A stretch of DNA of 64,000 bases from Carnegiea gigantea (Eukaryota; Streptophyta; Magnoliopsida; Caryophyllales; Cactaceae), in NCBI GenBank assembly GCA_029747015.1, contig JAKOGI010000107.1, positions 194,606 to 258,605 of the forward strand, read 5' to 3'. The notes under the pieces are model-generated. The model was not told the origin of the DNA and did not search any database. It saw only the letters and a program-made list of their open reading frames with translations. Positions 24,431-36,600 of the stretch are shown here, piece by piece; the first letter of the stretch is position 1; the number at the start of each line of letters is the position of its first letter. The position numbers and the translations under genes are program-made.

Positions 24431-24960
24431 TGAACAGTTTATACTCTTGCACAGGAGTTAGCATTTTCTTGATGTGTATGAACAGTTTAGACTCCTGTTT
24501 GGGAGTCTTCTTTTTTGAATGTGCGAACAGTTTAGTCTCTTGTTCATGAGTCTTCTTTTTTGAATGTTCGAACAGTTTAGCCTCTTGTTCGAGAGTCTTC
24601 TTTTTTTGAATGTGCGAATAGTTTAGTCTCTTGTTCAGGAGTCTTCTTTTTTTTAATGTGCAAACAGTTTAGTCTCTTGCTCGAGAGTCTTCTTGTTTGA
24701 ATGTGCGAACAGTTTACTTTCTTGTTCGTGAGTCTTCTTTTTTGAATGTTCGAACAGTTTAGCCTCTTGTTCCCGAGTCTTCTTTTTTGAATGTACGAAC
24801 AATTTAGCCTCTTGTCCGGGAGTTTTCTTTTTTGAATGTGCAAATAGTTTAGCCTCTTGTTCGAGAATCTTCTTTTTTGAATGTGCGTACAGTTTAGCCT
24901 TTTGTTCGGGAGTATTCTTTTTTGAATGTATGTGAACTTTGGGTGTTTTTTTTTTTGTGG
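24431..24960. repeat. Tandem repeat, about 11 units of 45 bp
   Basis: AACAGTTTAG-type words recur at 24481, 24526, 24571, 24617, 24663, 24708, 24753, 24798, 24843 and 24888, a 45-46 bp period. On the minus strand, the sense of gag, the unit encodes a 15-residue charged repeat of the type HSKKKTPEQEAKLFA, open for 104 codons (24967-24653). A second minus frame is open too. It sits just downstream of the gag-linker region and may be an expanded part of the polyprotein or non-coding. Confidence 0.9.
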
Positions 24961-25003
24961 TGAACAATTTAAGTTCTTGCCTAGGAGCTAATCCAGCATC
25001 TCC

Positions 25004-25840
25004 TCAAGGGAATTCACCGACATGTTGGCTTGCATCACAGCTGGAAGAAGCTTGCTCCTTGGTTCTTTCTTTTGGACGGACCCTAGCCCCACGGCAAGTG
25101 AAAACTAGGATGTGTCTCTTTACCTTCAGCGAATCATCCACCTTCACATCTAAAGTGAAAACACACATCATGCGTGAAGGAATTGAACTTTGGATTTCAT
25201 TTAGTTTGCCAGGGTGGCTTAACACTGAATCCTTCTTTTGGGAAGGCAGTGAGCTTGATGATGTTTTGCCTAACTTGATTCTAGTGAAGACCAAGGGTTT
25301 AGGTTGCTCATCCTTTTTCAACCTATTAAAGACAGAGGGCTTCAGGATTTTACCCTTTCCAATCCTCCTGAACACAGAAGGGCATTGGCGCGATGTTGAC
25401 GGTTGTAACCCGTCGAACACCGACATGTTGGGGTTGGTCTTGACATTTTCACCCTCATTATCGTCAACCTCTTTAGTTGTGATATATTACGTGAGGGTTT
25501 GCTTGTCCTTACGTCATTCTGAAATCCTCACAGGCTAGGACGGTACGTAGCTAAGACCAACTTTAGACGTTGCGGCATTGCCCCTTTGACTTTGTATAAC
25601 CCTTAACGTGATGTCAAGTCTGTAGGGATTAACCTCGATCACATGGCCCAAAGATGTTGGCTGGCTGAAGTCATGGCTCGACCTCTTCATTAACTTGTGC
25701 ACATTAGGATCACACCCGTCGCTAATGCGCATCTTTGACATCTCACTTTCTTCTTGGAGCGAGCCTTTAGAATTGGCAACAAAACCAAGGGGAGAAGCCT
25801 TGGTTAATTTGCTTGGGCTCGTCCTATGAACTGAAAGCAT
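25004..25840 (-). pseudogene. gypsy-type polyprotein linker region
   Basis: 25840-25535 has DPNVHKL and the stretches SHDFSQPTSLGHVIEVNPY and VGLSYVP. 25426-25004 has SVFDGLQPSTSRQ, SVFRRIGKG, SVFNRLKK and VFTRIKL repeats. Both are features I know from plant gypsy polyproteins between gag and RT. The downstream RT and integrase are missing. A frame break separates the segments. The function of this linker is not known to me. Confidence 0.65.
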
Positions 25841-27940
25841 ACCTTTTTCTTCAAAATGACCCGCTTGCTTTATTTAACTTGCGTTCAATCTTGGTTGCAC
25901 TTTTAGGATTTGTACATTTAAAGACTGGCGCCGTTGCATTTGCCGCGACATTTGCTTGCTTGACAGTCGAGACTGAAATTGTCCTCTCATTCTTTTCTTC
26001 CCGTTATTGTTGTGGCTGGATGCTGCCATTAGCACTTTCCTCAGGAGGGACATTCGGCTTTTCATTTGTTTCGTCATCGACAATTTCAAAACATGAGGTT
26101 GTGTAGACAGCCACACTATCAAAGAAGTTTTTTTGTGAAGTATTCTCCTGAGCCCTCTAGTACTTCAGCATGATCCATTTCAGAATCTGACTCATTAGCC
26201 TCTTGCACTATGACATGGCCAACTTCTGCTGTTTCATCCAATCTAAAATGATTCTTCCTTCCTCAGCCAGTCACATGATGCGCTCCTTGAGTGTAACGCA
26301 TTTTTCAAGAGGATGACTAACGATTCTATGGTACCGATAGTATTTAGGATCGGCGGTCCTCCCAACTTCTCCTGGGCACTTTGGCTCGGGCAATTCGATG
26401 ATACCCTTCTCGAGTAAGTCATCTAGCATGCCTGACAAATCTGAGTCAGAAAATGAATACTTCTTTTCCTGAAGTTCTTTTAGTGTAGGACGCTTATTTA
26501 TCGCAACTTTGAACGACAAGCTCTTCTTCTCCCCTAGTTTTGACTTTTCCATAATGCGAATTGGCTGACTTGTAAAGGTGGACATCGCTTCTTTGGTCGT
26601 GCCCTTAGAAAAATTAACATTCTTCTCGAATTCAACTTTGTCCCTCTTTGATTCAGTAGAATAGAAGGAGTTGGCGCAACGACTAGCTATTGTCACCTCC
26701 ATGTCATGCGCGTTGGTCGCCAATTCTTGAAAAGCCCTAGGTTTACTTATTTTTAGGACGTATAGCAAGTCCTAGTGCATGTCTTGGGTGCACATTTCAA
26801 CGGTGGAAGCTTCAGACAGTCGATCCTTGCACTCAAGGCTAAGCGCGCGCCAGCGGTTGATGTAGTCAAGAACTGGCTCATCCTTCCACTGTTTTGTATC
26901 TGTCAGCTCAGTCATGCTGACAACGTGCTGAGTGCTGTAGAACCTGTTGAGGAACTCTTGCTCCATTGGTTCCCAGCTGTCAATGGACTCAAGTTCTAAG
27001 TCAGTATATCAGTCAAAGGTAATACCTTTCAATGTCCTGATGAACTGTTTCACCATAAGGTCGACGTCAGTCCCAACATTATTGCATGTCTCAATGAAGT
27101 GCGCGACATGCTGTTTAGGATTGCCTTTTCCATCGAATTGTTGGAACTTGGGGGGTTGGTAACTGTGGGGCATGCGAAGAGTATCAAGCCTCTTAGTGCA
27201 AGGCTTCGTATATAGGAGAGTTCTACGCGAACCTTCACCTAGCTGTGCCCTAACAGCATCTGCTATCAAGTCTTGGATTTGCTCAATGGCCATTGATCCA
27301 GAGGACTTGTCATGTTTAGGGGTAGCCCCTTTCTTTGATTGCTTCTTGCTGTCGAGGCTTCAATGTGGATGGACATTTTCTCTGAGTCGTCACTTTCTGA
27401 GTCCTTCATGGAAGATTGAGCTGGCCGTTTTTCTAACTTCCTGGTTAGCTTAGCAATCTTTTCTTCTTAAAGCTTAATACGCGCTTCCTTTAGTTCGTTA
27501 TCCCTAGTGAGTTTTTCTAGGATGACTTTCATGTTAGCCATCTCCTCTTCCAGAGTGGTTGTACCTGTCATCATGGCTAGCATGACAACAGTTTTAGAGG
27601 ACTCAACTTCAGCCTCTGACATGCACGCCCCCTTTAGTGAGGGCGAAAAAGAGTTACTACTGTAGTAGTCTTCAACCTCGCAGACTAGTGATTGAAGCTG
27701 GACATTTTGAATTTCACCCATCCAGGAGGACGGTTTTTGTTGCGTCTTCAAGTCTAGGAGTTTGGATGGGGGCAGCACAGTTTGCCCAGGAGTGGTCAAC
27801 GCAGCAGCTTTCGCCATACTTCTGGTCTTCATTGTGTGTACGCACTTGCTGGAAGTGACGCTCGCTCCACAGGATATGCGCGAAAGAGATCCTGTGCTCT
27901 TCTTCTTCGAAGCTTGCGCGGCAACGTTCTTTGTAGCCAT
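25841..27940 (-). pseudogene. gypsy-type Gag (Retrotrans_gag family), broken
   Basis: 27940-27467 is an N-terminal region starting MATKNVAAQ with the TRSMAK word and a charged tail. 27293-27009 has MPHSYQPPKFQQFDGKGNP, then HFIETCNN. 26966-26772 has FLNRFYSTQHVVSM and DYINRWRALSLECKD. 26768-26271 has ELATNAHDMEVTIASR, then a YYRYHRIVSHP segment. This is the order of a plant Ty3/gypsy capsid protein. Several stops and frame changes, for example near 26770 and 27000, prevent a continuous product. The part from 26270 to 25841 is open only in short stretches. Confidence 0.87.
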
Positions 27941-28035
27941 GTCTTCGTTGAAGATGATGTTCTTGTGACTTAAAAGCCTTGATCTTTAAGAGAAAGAGAT
28001 AAGAGGTAGAGATATCCCGCGAGGCGTGCCAAATT

Positions 28036-28701
28036 TGTAATCACAAATTACAAAGATTGAATTTTTATAAATTCAGTTGAATCAATTTGGATACAATCTC
28101 TATGAATAAAAAATCCTCTGATTCTCTCTCTTTTAAGGATGGATTTTCCAACCCTTGAATAAAGGGAGATAGGGGCCTATTTATAGGAAAGCCTCCCCCT
28201 TGAAAGTCAAGATGGGCCTTGACTTGGGTTTTGGGCCTTTCAATCAGGCTTTACCCTAGATTGCTTTGATTTTCGTTTGTTTTGGCTTTGACTTTGACTT
28301 TGACTTTGGAGTCTCTTGGGCTTGGGCCGAGTATTGACTTGAAAATCGTCTCGAGCTTTGACCAGACGTTGACTTGAGAGTCGTTTTGACGTTTGACTTG
28401 TGAGTCGATATAAGCCTTGACCTTTGACTTTGACTTCGACCGTGCCTTGACTTGGACGTTATTCGGGCTTTAGGTCGTGACTTGACTTGGTAGTCATTTT
28501 AAGCCTCGGTTTGGGCTTTAACTTGAATTTTGATTGAGTCTGGATTTAAAAGTCATTTGAACTTCATCTTGGGCTTGACTTGTGAGCCTTTGGGATTGAC
28601 TTGTAAGTCTTTGGGCTTGATTAAATTAATTAAAAAAGTTGACCCAATTAATTAATTTAATTTAATTTTGATACGGTATGAATAAATTTTCAGTGCCTAC
28701 A
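28036..28701 (-). repeat. gypsy-type 5' LTR with dense TTGACY motifs
   Basis: This 666-bp LTR pairs with 20287-20984, with point differences and a few indels. It holds about 16 TTGACY words. On the minus strand it is followed by TTTGGCACGCC at about 28022-28033, a likely primer-binding site whose tRNA I cannot assign. Confidence 0.88.
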
Positions 28702-28706
28702 ACTAT

Positions 28707-29040
28707 CTCCATCAATACCCATGTTTTCAACATCTACATAAATCCCAGAAGCCTCATGGAGCATGACAGACATGTCATCGCCTCCATATTCATTTGATTT
28801 GTCTTCATAATTATTTGAATTCATTGAGAAGGTTCCATGATCCATACTTCCAAATTTTTTTATCAAAATCATGCACATGGCCAATAATAAATGGTCACGT
28901 ATATCCTCCCAGCTTGCTCTTTAGATAGTAACAGACACATCTTTTACAAGGACAAGTTTTTAGTTTGTGGAAGCTTTCTCAATGCAAGGATTAAGTATCT
29001 CTCTCATCCATCCTTATGTTCTTGACTGGAACGATTATAA
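28707..29040 (-). pseudogene. CACTA (En/Spm) TNP2 transposase pseudogene, part 1
   Basis: This is the N-terminal side of the pseudogene continued at 20281. The minus strand gives pieces resembling TNP2 N-termini: a lysine- and cysteine-containing stretch near 28950, then DHLLLAMCMILIKKFGS and GGDDMSVMLHEASGIYVD (28884-28700). The reading runs into the LTR element at 28702 and resumes on its far side with TKLDSEGCTSESSND, consistent with a single ancestral reading frame. Confidence 0.65.
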
Positions 29041-31640
29041 ACTATCCACCTCTAGTTTGAATTAGTAGTCTTAATATTTTCCTGTGAAATATAGCTAATG
29101 ATTAATCCTTCATAAGTTATATTTGAAATAGGTTATTCATACTCAAGAATGTTAAAAAAATAAATTTGATTGATAATAAACCAAGCTGAGTAACCATGCA
29201 AATAAAAAAATAATAAGAAATCATCGAAGAATGATCACCATAATAACTAAAACTAGCATGAAAAAACATGATTGCTATCTTTTTGCTTTAAATTTGTGAC
29301 CCTCAGCAAATATTCACTACAAGAACTCAGAATATACTTCAAAAAAAATTACTTACTCAGTTGAAAGTTAATCAAAGAAGCTAGATGCATCTATAGGTAA
29401 CATTGACAAAAGGATTTGTCCTAACAACTCATACCTATCGCAACCCTTGAACACTTTATTGTCAACGAAATATTATCAATTGGATAGAAATTCAGCATAC
29501 TTAGTGTGACTAGGCAACGATTGATTTACATATTGCAATTAATATAATGTAAAATATCTATAAGGCATTTAGACACAAGACCTTTAACCCTTAATTAAAA
29601 CATTAGTGAATGTCTCTTACCAATGTAAGCTTCCTTTTCTTTTCTTCCTTTTTTGTTCACAAGAGATGGGCTTTTATAGTAACATACACAGAAGAGGCAA
29701 AGGTCGGACAAAGGATAAGCAAATTAATATGCATTTCATTTATAGATGTGGTAAAAATGATTCATAATATTATATCAAAGTATTCCAAACAAATTTTTGT
29801 ATGAGACGGTCTCACTAAGATTCATTGTGAGACTGTCTATGTGCCAAGACTATATAAATCCACTAACGATTATATAAATTATTAAACTATTAGCTCTGTC
29901 ATTTACTAATTCACTTAGTAAGTATCAATTATACCCAAAAAAAAAAACCAATCCTTCGTGTACACTGAAAGTGGCATCTATTTATAATGTAGTACATTAC
30001 TAAGATGTCACGTAGTAATTAATCTAATTGAAACAATAGGGTCTCATAAATCCTCCTTTATGGTATGCATGCAAGTATGTTCTTTTTCTGTAACCAAAAG
30101 AAAATTCCTAAGGCTCTATATATCACAAAATAACCTAATGCTTCGAACAAGATAATTAATTAGTTAACAAAAATAGAACATGTAACCAACAAAATTATCC
30201 TCAAATTTCATTAGGTCATTCGAATTTTCCAAGTCAACCATTTAGTCATCAGTCTGAATCCACTAAAACGAGAAAATGTCTTTTTTACGACAACAAATTT
30301 AATCAGATTCTATTGCAACCATTGTTCTATGTTCAAGAATTAATCCCACAAATTCAAACACTCACCAATCCAAATTATCCCGGTTTATGCAAAATGGAGC
30401 CCTTACCAATCAACCCTGTACCATTGTAAATTGACAAAAGACAGAGAAGAATACACCGAAAATTGAACAAAATTACATATAAAGACCTATGCAAAATGTC
30501 TTGCTACAAGAAAGTTCTTAAGTGTCTTGCTTGGGTCATATTATAATGTATTAAATCCCAAAAAAATGGTAGAATTGAATAGTGCAACGGTGTTATAACT
30601 TGTAAATTGTGAAAACCCATCTTATTATCCATAGTTTTCAGCATTAAACAATTAGGGATATTATATGCCTTCTGAGATGGATTTGATTCGATTATAGTGT
30701 AATTTTGTATTTGTTGGTGTAGCCGGCAAATACTAGAGCATTACCATTCATATTTGATTCTAATAATTAAAAAATTGGTGATTTTAGATCATTTAATATG
30801 TTACTTCTAGTTAGAATATGACACTTGAAACGTGTCTTGTTGCAAGACATGTATAATCACCAAATAGAGTTGTAGAGAGAAACATGTAAATTATGTGAGC
30901 TAACGAAGAAGGGGCAGGATGATTGTAACTTGGCTAGTAATCCACCATAAAATAATAAAAATTAGGTTAACTACTGTGTATCCCCTTAAAATATGATTCC
31001 TAAAATTAAATCTTAACTCAAATGAAAATGAATCAAACATAAGGCTGAGAAATCCCAACAGGGGAGAAAAGAGAGAAATTTAAAATATATAAAAAAAAAG
31101 ACATACATATCTGACGCTCATGCAAGGCGCCAAGGCCTAACATATGATAAAAATTAAGTGGATAGGACAAATTAACACTTTTGACGAGGAAGAATGAGAG
31201 AGAAAGAGGAAGGGATGAGTTTTGCATTCTAATAGGTTTGATTCTTGGAAGCTCTAAGCTAATGAGGGGGTGGTTAAAAGAGAATGTCAGAAACAAGAAG
31301 CAAATCGTACGGAGGGAACTAAAAAAAGTAACATAATTGTTACCATTGTATTTTCGCCTTTGATGGCAATTAAGGAGCCCATTTGCTTGTATTTACAACG
31401 TTGAAACTATAACCCAACTTATGAGTAGAGGCGCGCACACTTTTGTTACAATTGTATTTTCGCCTTTAATTATTTGACATCAAAATGTTAATATGTTGTA
31501 GTGGGCAACAAATTTTGTCAATTTGATTTATATGTGATGTTTCCTTATACAACTTAAGAAATCATAGACAAAATAGGTAAAAAATGAATATTACTAATTT
31601 AAGAAAATTGAGTACAAATATTAAACTAATTGGTTCATGA
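29041..31640. other. AT-rich intergenic; palindrome at 29800-29840
   Basis: No gene recognised. A short inverted repeat (GAGACGGTCTCAC ... GTGAGACTGTCT) lies at 29800-29840; such GAGACGGTCTC termini are common in dispersed plant repeats. 31380-31460 holds a short repeated word TTACCATTGTATTTTCGCC / TTACAATTGTATTTTCGCC. Confidence 0.5.
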
Positions 31641-31650
31641 ACCCACCCAT

Positions 31651-31657
31651 TATATAA
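31651..31657 (+). promoter_or_regulatory. TATA box of the thionin-like gene
   Basis: TATATAA lies about 100 bp upstream of the first ATG (31757), a normal plant spacing if the 5'UTR is about 70 nt. Confidence 0.45.
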
Positions 31658-31756
31658 ATCCCACATAACATGACAATTGACATATACGCTTATCCAACTA
31701 ACCCAATTAGTAGCAATTCAATATCTTCAAACTTTCAGGAGAGGGGACGAAAGAAA

Positions 31757-32782
31757 ATGGAAAAAATGAGAATGAGAGGAGGAGTGATTGCATTTTTGCT
31801 AGTGTCAACAATTATACTCTAATCTACAACAGCCTTTGATTTTGGTTGTTATAAAGACTGCCTTATACCTTGTTTAAGCCATGGAATGGAAGGCCTAATT
31901 GTTTGCTTCATAACGTGCAAAAAGCAATGCAGTGGCAGCTTATTGGGTGCTCATGATAACGCTAACCAACCATATTGCCTACTTGGTTGTGCTGCTACTT
32001 CATGCCCTCACTTGAACAACAATCAAGGAAAGATAATAGGTTCAACTCTTCTTCTACCCTTTTTTTAAAGTTTGTTAATTGATGCATTTGCTTAAATTTA
32101 GATTAGTTTTGACGAATGGAACTTGCTCATACTTTGTGACTTATGATGGACATATAGTGGTATTTTGTCAAATGTATGACAATAATGTGGGCATAATCTA
32201 GATAAAACCTTTGAAAACAGGACTGTCTAGATTGTATTGCTTATCTTTAAAAATAAATAAATAAAAGTGCTTCACAACATGTGTCATATACAACTGTGAA
32301 GTCAAAGGATTATGTTGGTTTAATGGAGGCTAGATTTTTAAGTGTATTAGCATGTTGACTGGTAAATTTACCATTCAGAGTCGATCTAGGTAGGATGATA
32401 CATGAATTTGTAACTTGATTTTAATCTGCCTTAGCTCTCTGCCAGACTAGTTTAACAAAGTCAATATAATGTTTTTCTTTCTTTCTTTCTCGTTCTCTTT
32501 TCTGGCATTGAAATTAGTAGAAGAAATAAATAACAGATCTCATATGCTAAGCCAATTGAACCCCCCTAACTAACAATATATACACTAAATTGTGCAAATA
32601 CAACTATTTTGCTTTTCATTCACCATGGTAAAAGGTTGAGTTTAGTTGTCACCCTACCTTAGGTTAAGTTGTCCCCCTTTTTTAGGATATAATAGTGGTC
32701 TATGTGATTCTATTTTGCAGCTGAAGAGGAGGTGGATCATTGCCTTGATCCTTGTGGCACAGCATGCAAGAAGTACCATTGA
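31757..32782 (+). pseudogene. Thionin-like cysteine-rich peptide gene, stop in signal peptide
   Basis: Two exons: 31757-32039 and 32721-32782, with an intron 32040-32720 that starts GT and ends TTTTGCAG; the exons join in phase. The product would be a small secreted peptide: a hydrophobic signal (IAFLLVSTIIL), then 12 cysteines starting CYKDC, a second part with YCLLGCAATSC, and an acidic EEEVDHCLDPC end. This layout resembles plant thionin-like precursors, which are antimicrobial peptides with an acidic C-terminal domain. An in-frame TAA at 31820-31822 interrupts the signal peptide. The rest of the frame, the splice sites and the TATA box are intact, so the loss is recent or the base is an error. 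Family assignment is by cysteine pattern only. Confidence 0.7.
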
Positions 32783-35100
32783 TCAATAAAGGATGCACTT
32801 AGCTTTTGAATTTTCTAATTAATATTCAATAAACCAGAGATCATCTGATATGTTTTAGGTCATTGGCAAACTATCTTTGTAAAGTTGTGCTTAAAACAAT
32901 AATAAACCTCTGGACTTGGGTTCCAAAAGAAAGTTATTGTCTAACTTAATCTCCGACAGTGGTGCTTATGTTTCATATTATGATGATTAGTGTCACCACA
33001 ATAACATTCACCATAGATTGCACAATTGCCTCCGTTGGTTTTGTTGTCATAGCTTGCTATGACAATTCACAAATCGTTGGTATAAAGACAATCGCCACTG
33101 TAAGTGCCTATCAGTTGCAGCAATTATTTTTGCATTGTAATCGCCATATTTGTCAAATTTACCTCAATAATATCAAATACCTAAAACTGCTATAGTTATT
33201 ATAAAAAAAATCTCAAATCGCCACCATAAGTTAATAGCAAAAGTATTATTTATGAAGCAATTGTAATCGCCACCATAAGTCATCTTTCCCACTATAATGT
33301 GAGCTAACTACAGCTATTGTTATCGTTGCTTGATGCTTTGAAGTGGCAACTAAAGCTATTGTGATTGCCACTGAATGCTTGAAAGCGCCCCAATTAGGAT
33401 GGCACTATTATGATAATTCTAAGATGACTAACATTGATGCAAAAGATCATGTTCTTATAAACTGTACATAGGTAGTAGAAAATGATAGTTTTCTATAGGA
33501 TGGCCTAATAAAACCATCACAGTATATAGACAAAGTCAACCTTAATTAAACAATTTTTCATTGCAAATTGTACTTAAAACATTATATCATCATATGATTA
33601 AAGCTTAAATAATCCTAAATATCTAAAATGCATACAAAGAAATTGTACCATATTCAATGTATGTCAATTACACGCACAAATACCCAGGACATTACAGAGA
33701 AATAAATTTGGTCTTCAGTTTGAAATTTTCCCCTCTAGTGAATGGTCCTATTGCATTATCTAAAAATATAAACACCATAATCAATATAATATAAAATAAT
33801 AAAATATATCAAAAAGTGTTTGCCAACAACGACGATAATTCCAATTCAATAGCTATAGCGAAATAGGGCAATGCATACAGTGAAAGCAAAAATAGCAAGA
33901 TAATGAACACATCCAATCAGAAATGAGTTACCCTGAACAATGATATAGTAATGAAACTTGACTTACTAATAGTTATAGTCATGCACTAAAACCTCAGGAG
34001 ATATATACTAGGGAGTGTCCAAAATAATTATAACGAGAAGAGAGTCCTATTAAAATCAAATCTCATCGAAAAGGTTCCCAATGCGCACTTCATCAGAGTC
34101 CACAGTACCACATGGTTGCAGCATAACCAAGCTCAGATCCAAGTTTCGATGAAAATTAAAAAACCAAGTGTTCAAAAAAAGATCAACAAGGAAATGAAAA
34201 GATCAACAAGGAAATGAAAATGATCATGGTCCTGTAAATTCTCCAACTCTCATGGAGGAAGCTATTGGACCCCATGAGCTTGTAAGACAAAGTCAACGTC
34301 CTACCTCCAGCACTTTCCCGATCCTCTTTCTCTTTTAGGATTTGGGAATAAAGATCATCTTCCCATGCAATGTATCATAAATCTCATATTTTTAATTGTA
34401 ACAATTATTTGTGATTTGATAGTAACAATATCACAATAAGAATGTGGAAATTAAAGAGAAGATACTCTTATCATGAACAATTTGTTAATATTCACTTGGA
34501 ATCTAGAACCCTTAAATTTTTTTTTTTTTTTACTGATACATCTTTTCTTTTTTCACTATTCATCTAAATATATTATATGAAGCAAAAATATTTATATGCT
34601 ATTAGACAACTAACTCAACATAAAAGCGAGTATAGTATTTGCACATAAAACTAAAGAAGACCCAATATGGACATGGATATTAAAATTCTAGCGAAAGGGT
34701 ATTAACCATCACCAAATGCTTAAATGGTATCATTTTGAGCTCAATGATTAATGTTATCAAAATTAATAAGCTTTAGCATTCTAACATTTGAAGTAAATCA
34801 ACTTTAATTTTTTTCACTATTCTATTTGTAGAAAATTGGAATATTGTAACATAGTATATTATTTTTGGTAATATCGAAAGCAGTATTAGTAATATAATGT
34901 AACTTTTTGATCAAAAGCAATATAATATAATGTTTTCTCATTATTGGTGATTTTTTTTTATTTGGATAGAAAATTTTTGGAGTTGTAATTAATTGTATAA
35001 AAAAATTTTGGAAGGAAAATCTTCATTCATAATTGACTAACTCATTCTTTAAAAAATAAAAACTATTAATTATTTAAGAAATTTTGTCAAAAATTTAGAG
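32783..35100. other. AT-rich intergenic, diffuse repeats
   Basis: 33070-33400 repeats the words ATCGCCACCATAAG and CGCCACTG in both spacings, perhaps part of a degenerate TE. 34181-34222 is a 20-bp tandem duplication. No gene was recognised. Confidence 0.5.
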
Positions 35101-35133
35101 GGATTGTTTTGTTTCTATTTGTGTGTGTATGTA

Positions 35134-35140
<7 letters not shown>

Positions 35141-35222
<82 letters not shown>
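35141..35222. repeat. (TA)n microsatellite beside a LINE 3' end
   Basis: About 40 uninterrupted TA units are followed by imperfect TATG/TATC units up to 35262. Open frames here are repeat artefacts. Confidence 0.95.
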
Positions 35223-35232
<10 letters not shown>

Positions 35233-35262
35233 CTATATATGTATGTATATATATGTATATAT

Positions 35263-36600
35263 ATACACAACAACAACTCCCAGTGTGGGTCCCCCTTTCG
35301 CGGGGTTTGGGGAGATCCAGCTGTATGCAACCTTACCTTCACCGGTATTCATACCCATGCAGAGGTTGATTCCTTAAGACCCACAAAACAGTTTTGTGAA
35401 AAAGGTTTGTAGAGAAAACGATTGCAAACCAATTACCAAAGAGCAGAAAAGGGTCCGGAGAGCAAATAAACAAGGAGCGGGGAGATACCTCAACAAACCG
35501 GGGGCGCTTGATGACGTCACATCCCAAAAAAGCACGACCTGCAGACAAGCACACCAAAACCCTACCCGCCCCACCCCCACCGAAGCTACTGCCACCTACG
35601 GAGCCTGACCCCTACAATCAAAGACCTTAATCCTATCCCACCACAGCCTCCTATCTTGAGCCATGTCCTCCGTCAGACCGACAACTCTCAGGTCCTCTCT
35701 AACCACTTCCTTTAGGCTCTTCTTCGGTCTACCCCTCCCTCTCTTTCCACCGGGGGGGACGATCATCTCGCACCTCCGCACTGGGGCGGCCACACTTCTC
35801 CTCTTTACGTGGCCGAACTATCTGAGCCTCGATTCCCTCATCTTCTCTTCTATGGGGGCCACTTCAGCTAAGCTCCTGATTACTCTATTTCTAATTCTGT
35901 CCAATCTTGTAAAACTACACATCCACCTGACCATTCTCATCTCAACTACCTTCAACCTTTGGACTTGCGTTTTTTTTAGAGGCCAACACTCCGATCCATA
36001 GAGAACAGCCGGTCTAACTACCATTTGATAGAATTTGCCTTTCAATCTTAGGGGCACTCTCTCATCACACAGCACCCCTGACGCTGACTTCCACTTTTGC
36101 TAACCCACTCTTATCCGCTGGCTAATATCTTCATCAATGTCCCCATTCTGCTGGATGATTGAGCCCAGATACTTAAATTTAGCGACCTTTGGTATCACCC
36201 TCCCATCCAGTGTGATTTCTCCCCCCTCTTCTATCCTTCCACTGAAACAACAATCAACTCTTCAACCTGTCATTCACCCTCTGTCTGGTTACATTGATAA
36301 GAACGATGTCATCTGTAAATAACATGCACCAAGGTACCTCGTCCTGGATTCCTCTAGTGAGTACATCCAAAACTAATGTGAAAAGAAACAGGCTTAAGGC
36401 GGAGCCCTGATGCAGGCCCATACTAACAGCGAAGTATTGGAGGCGCTTCCCGGTGTCCTAACACGTGTCCGCCCTTCCTCGTACATATCCTTGATTATAC
36501 GGATGTACACGGGCGACACCCTTTTCTCTTCCAAACACCTCCACAATACCTCCCTTGGGACTCTATCATATGCTTTCTCCAGGTCAATAAACACTATATA
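35263..36600 (-). mobile_element. RTE-type LINE, 5'-truncated
   Basis: The minus strand encodes the end of a non-LTR reverse transcriptase. 36594-36394 has FIDLEKAYDRVPREVLW. Further on, LHQGSALS and an FTDD active-site box (normally FADD) are visible near 36300-36420. 36075-35818 has YGSECWPLKK and RMVRWMCSFTRLDRIRN. 35793-35596 has GKRGRGRPKKS and a WWDRIK tail. The 3' end (minus strand) finishes in a GTTGTTGTTG tail at 35263-35275, as in plant RTE LINEs, directly against the (TA)n tract. Stops and frameshifts between 36290 and 36080 make it dead. The 5' portion, including the endonuclease, is missing. Confidence 0.87.

Larger units (their letters stand above)
20287..28701 (-). mobile_element. 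Nonautonomous Ty3/gypsy-type LTR element (LARD-like)
   Basis: An 8.4-kb element on the minus strand. LTRs at 20287-20984 and 28036-28701 share ends of the TGTAATCAC...GTGCCTACA type; the left copy begins TA, a probable G-to-A change. The flanking 5-mers GCTAT (20282-20286) and ACTAT (28702-28706) match at four of five positions. A gag-like polyprotein lies at 27940-25004. Protease, RT and integrase are absent; their place is taken by 45-bp and 82-bp tandem repeats and non-coding sequence. A GAGGGGGTAATT polypurine tract adjoins the 3' LTR. The insertion splits a CACTA transposase reading, which independently supports the boundaries. Confidence 0.9.
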
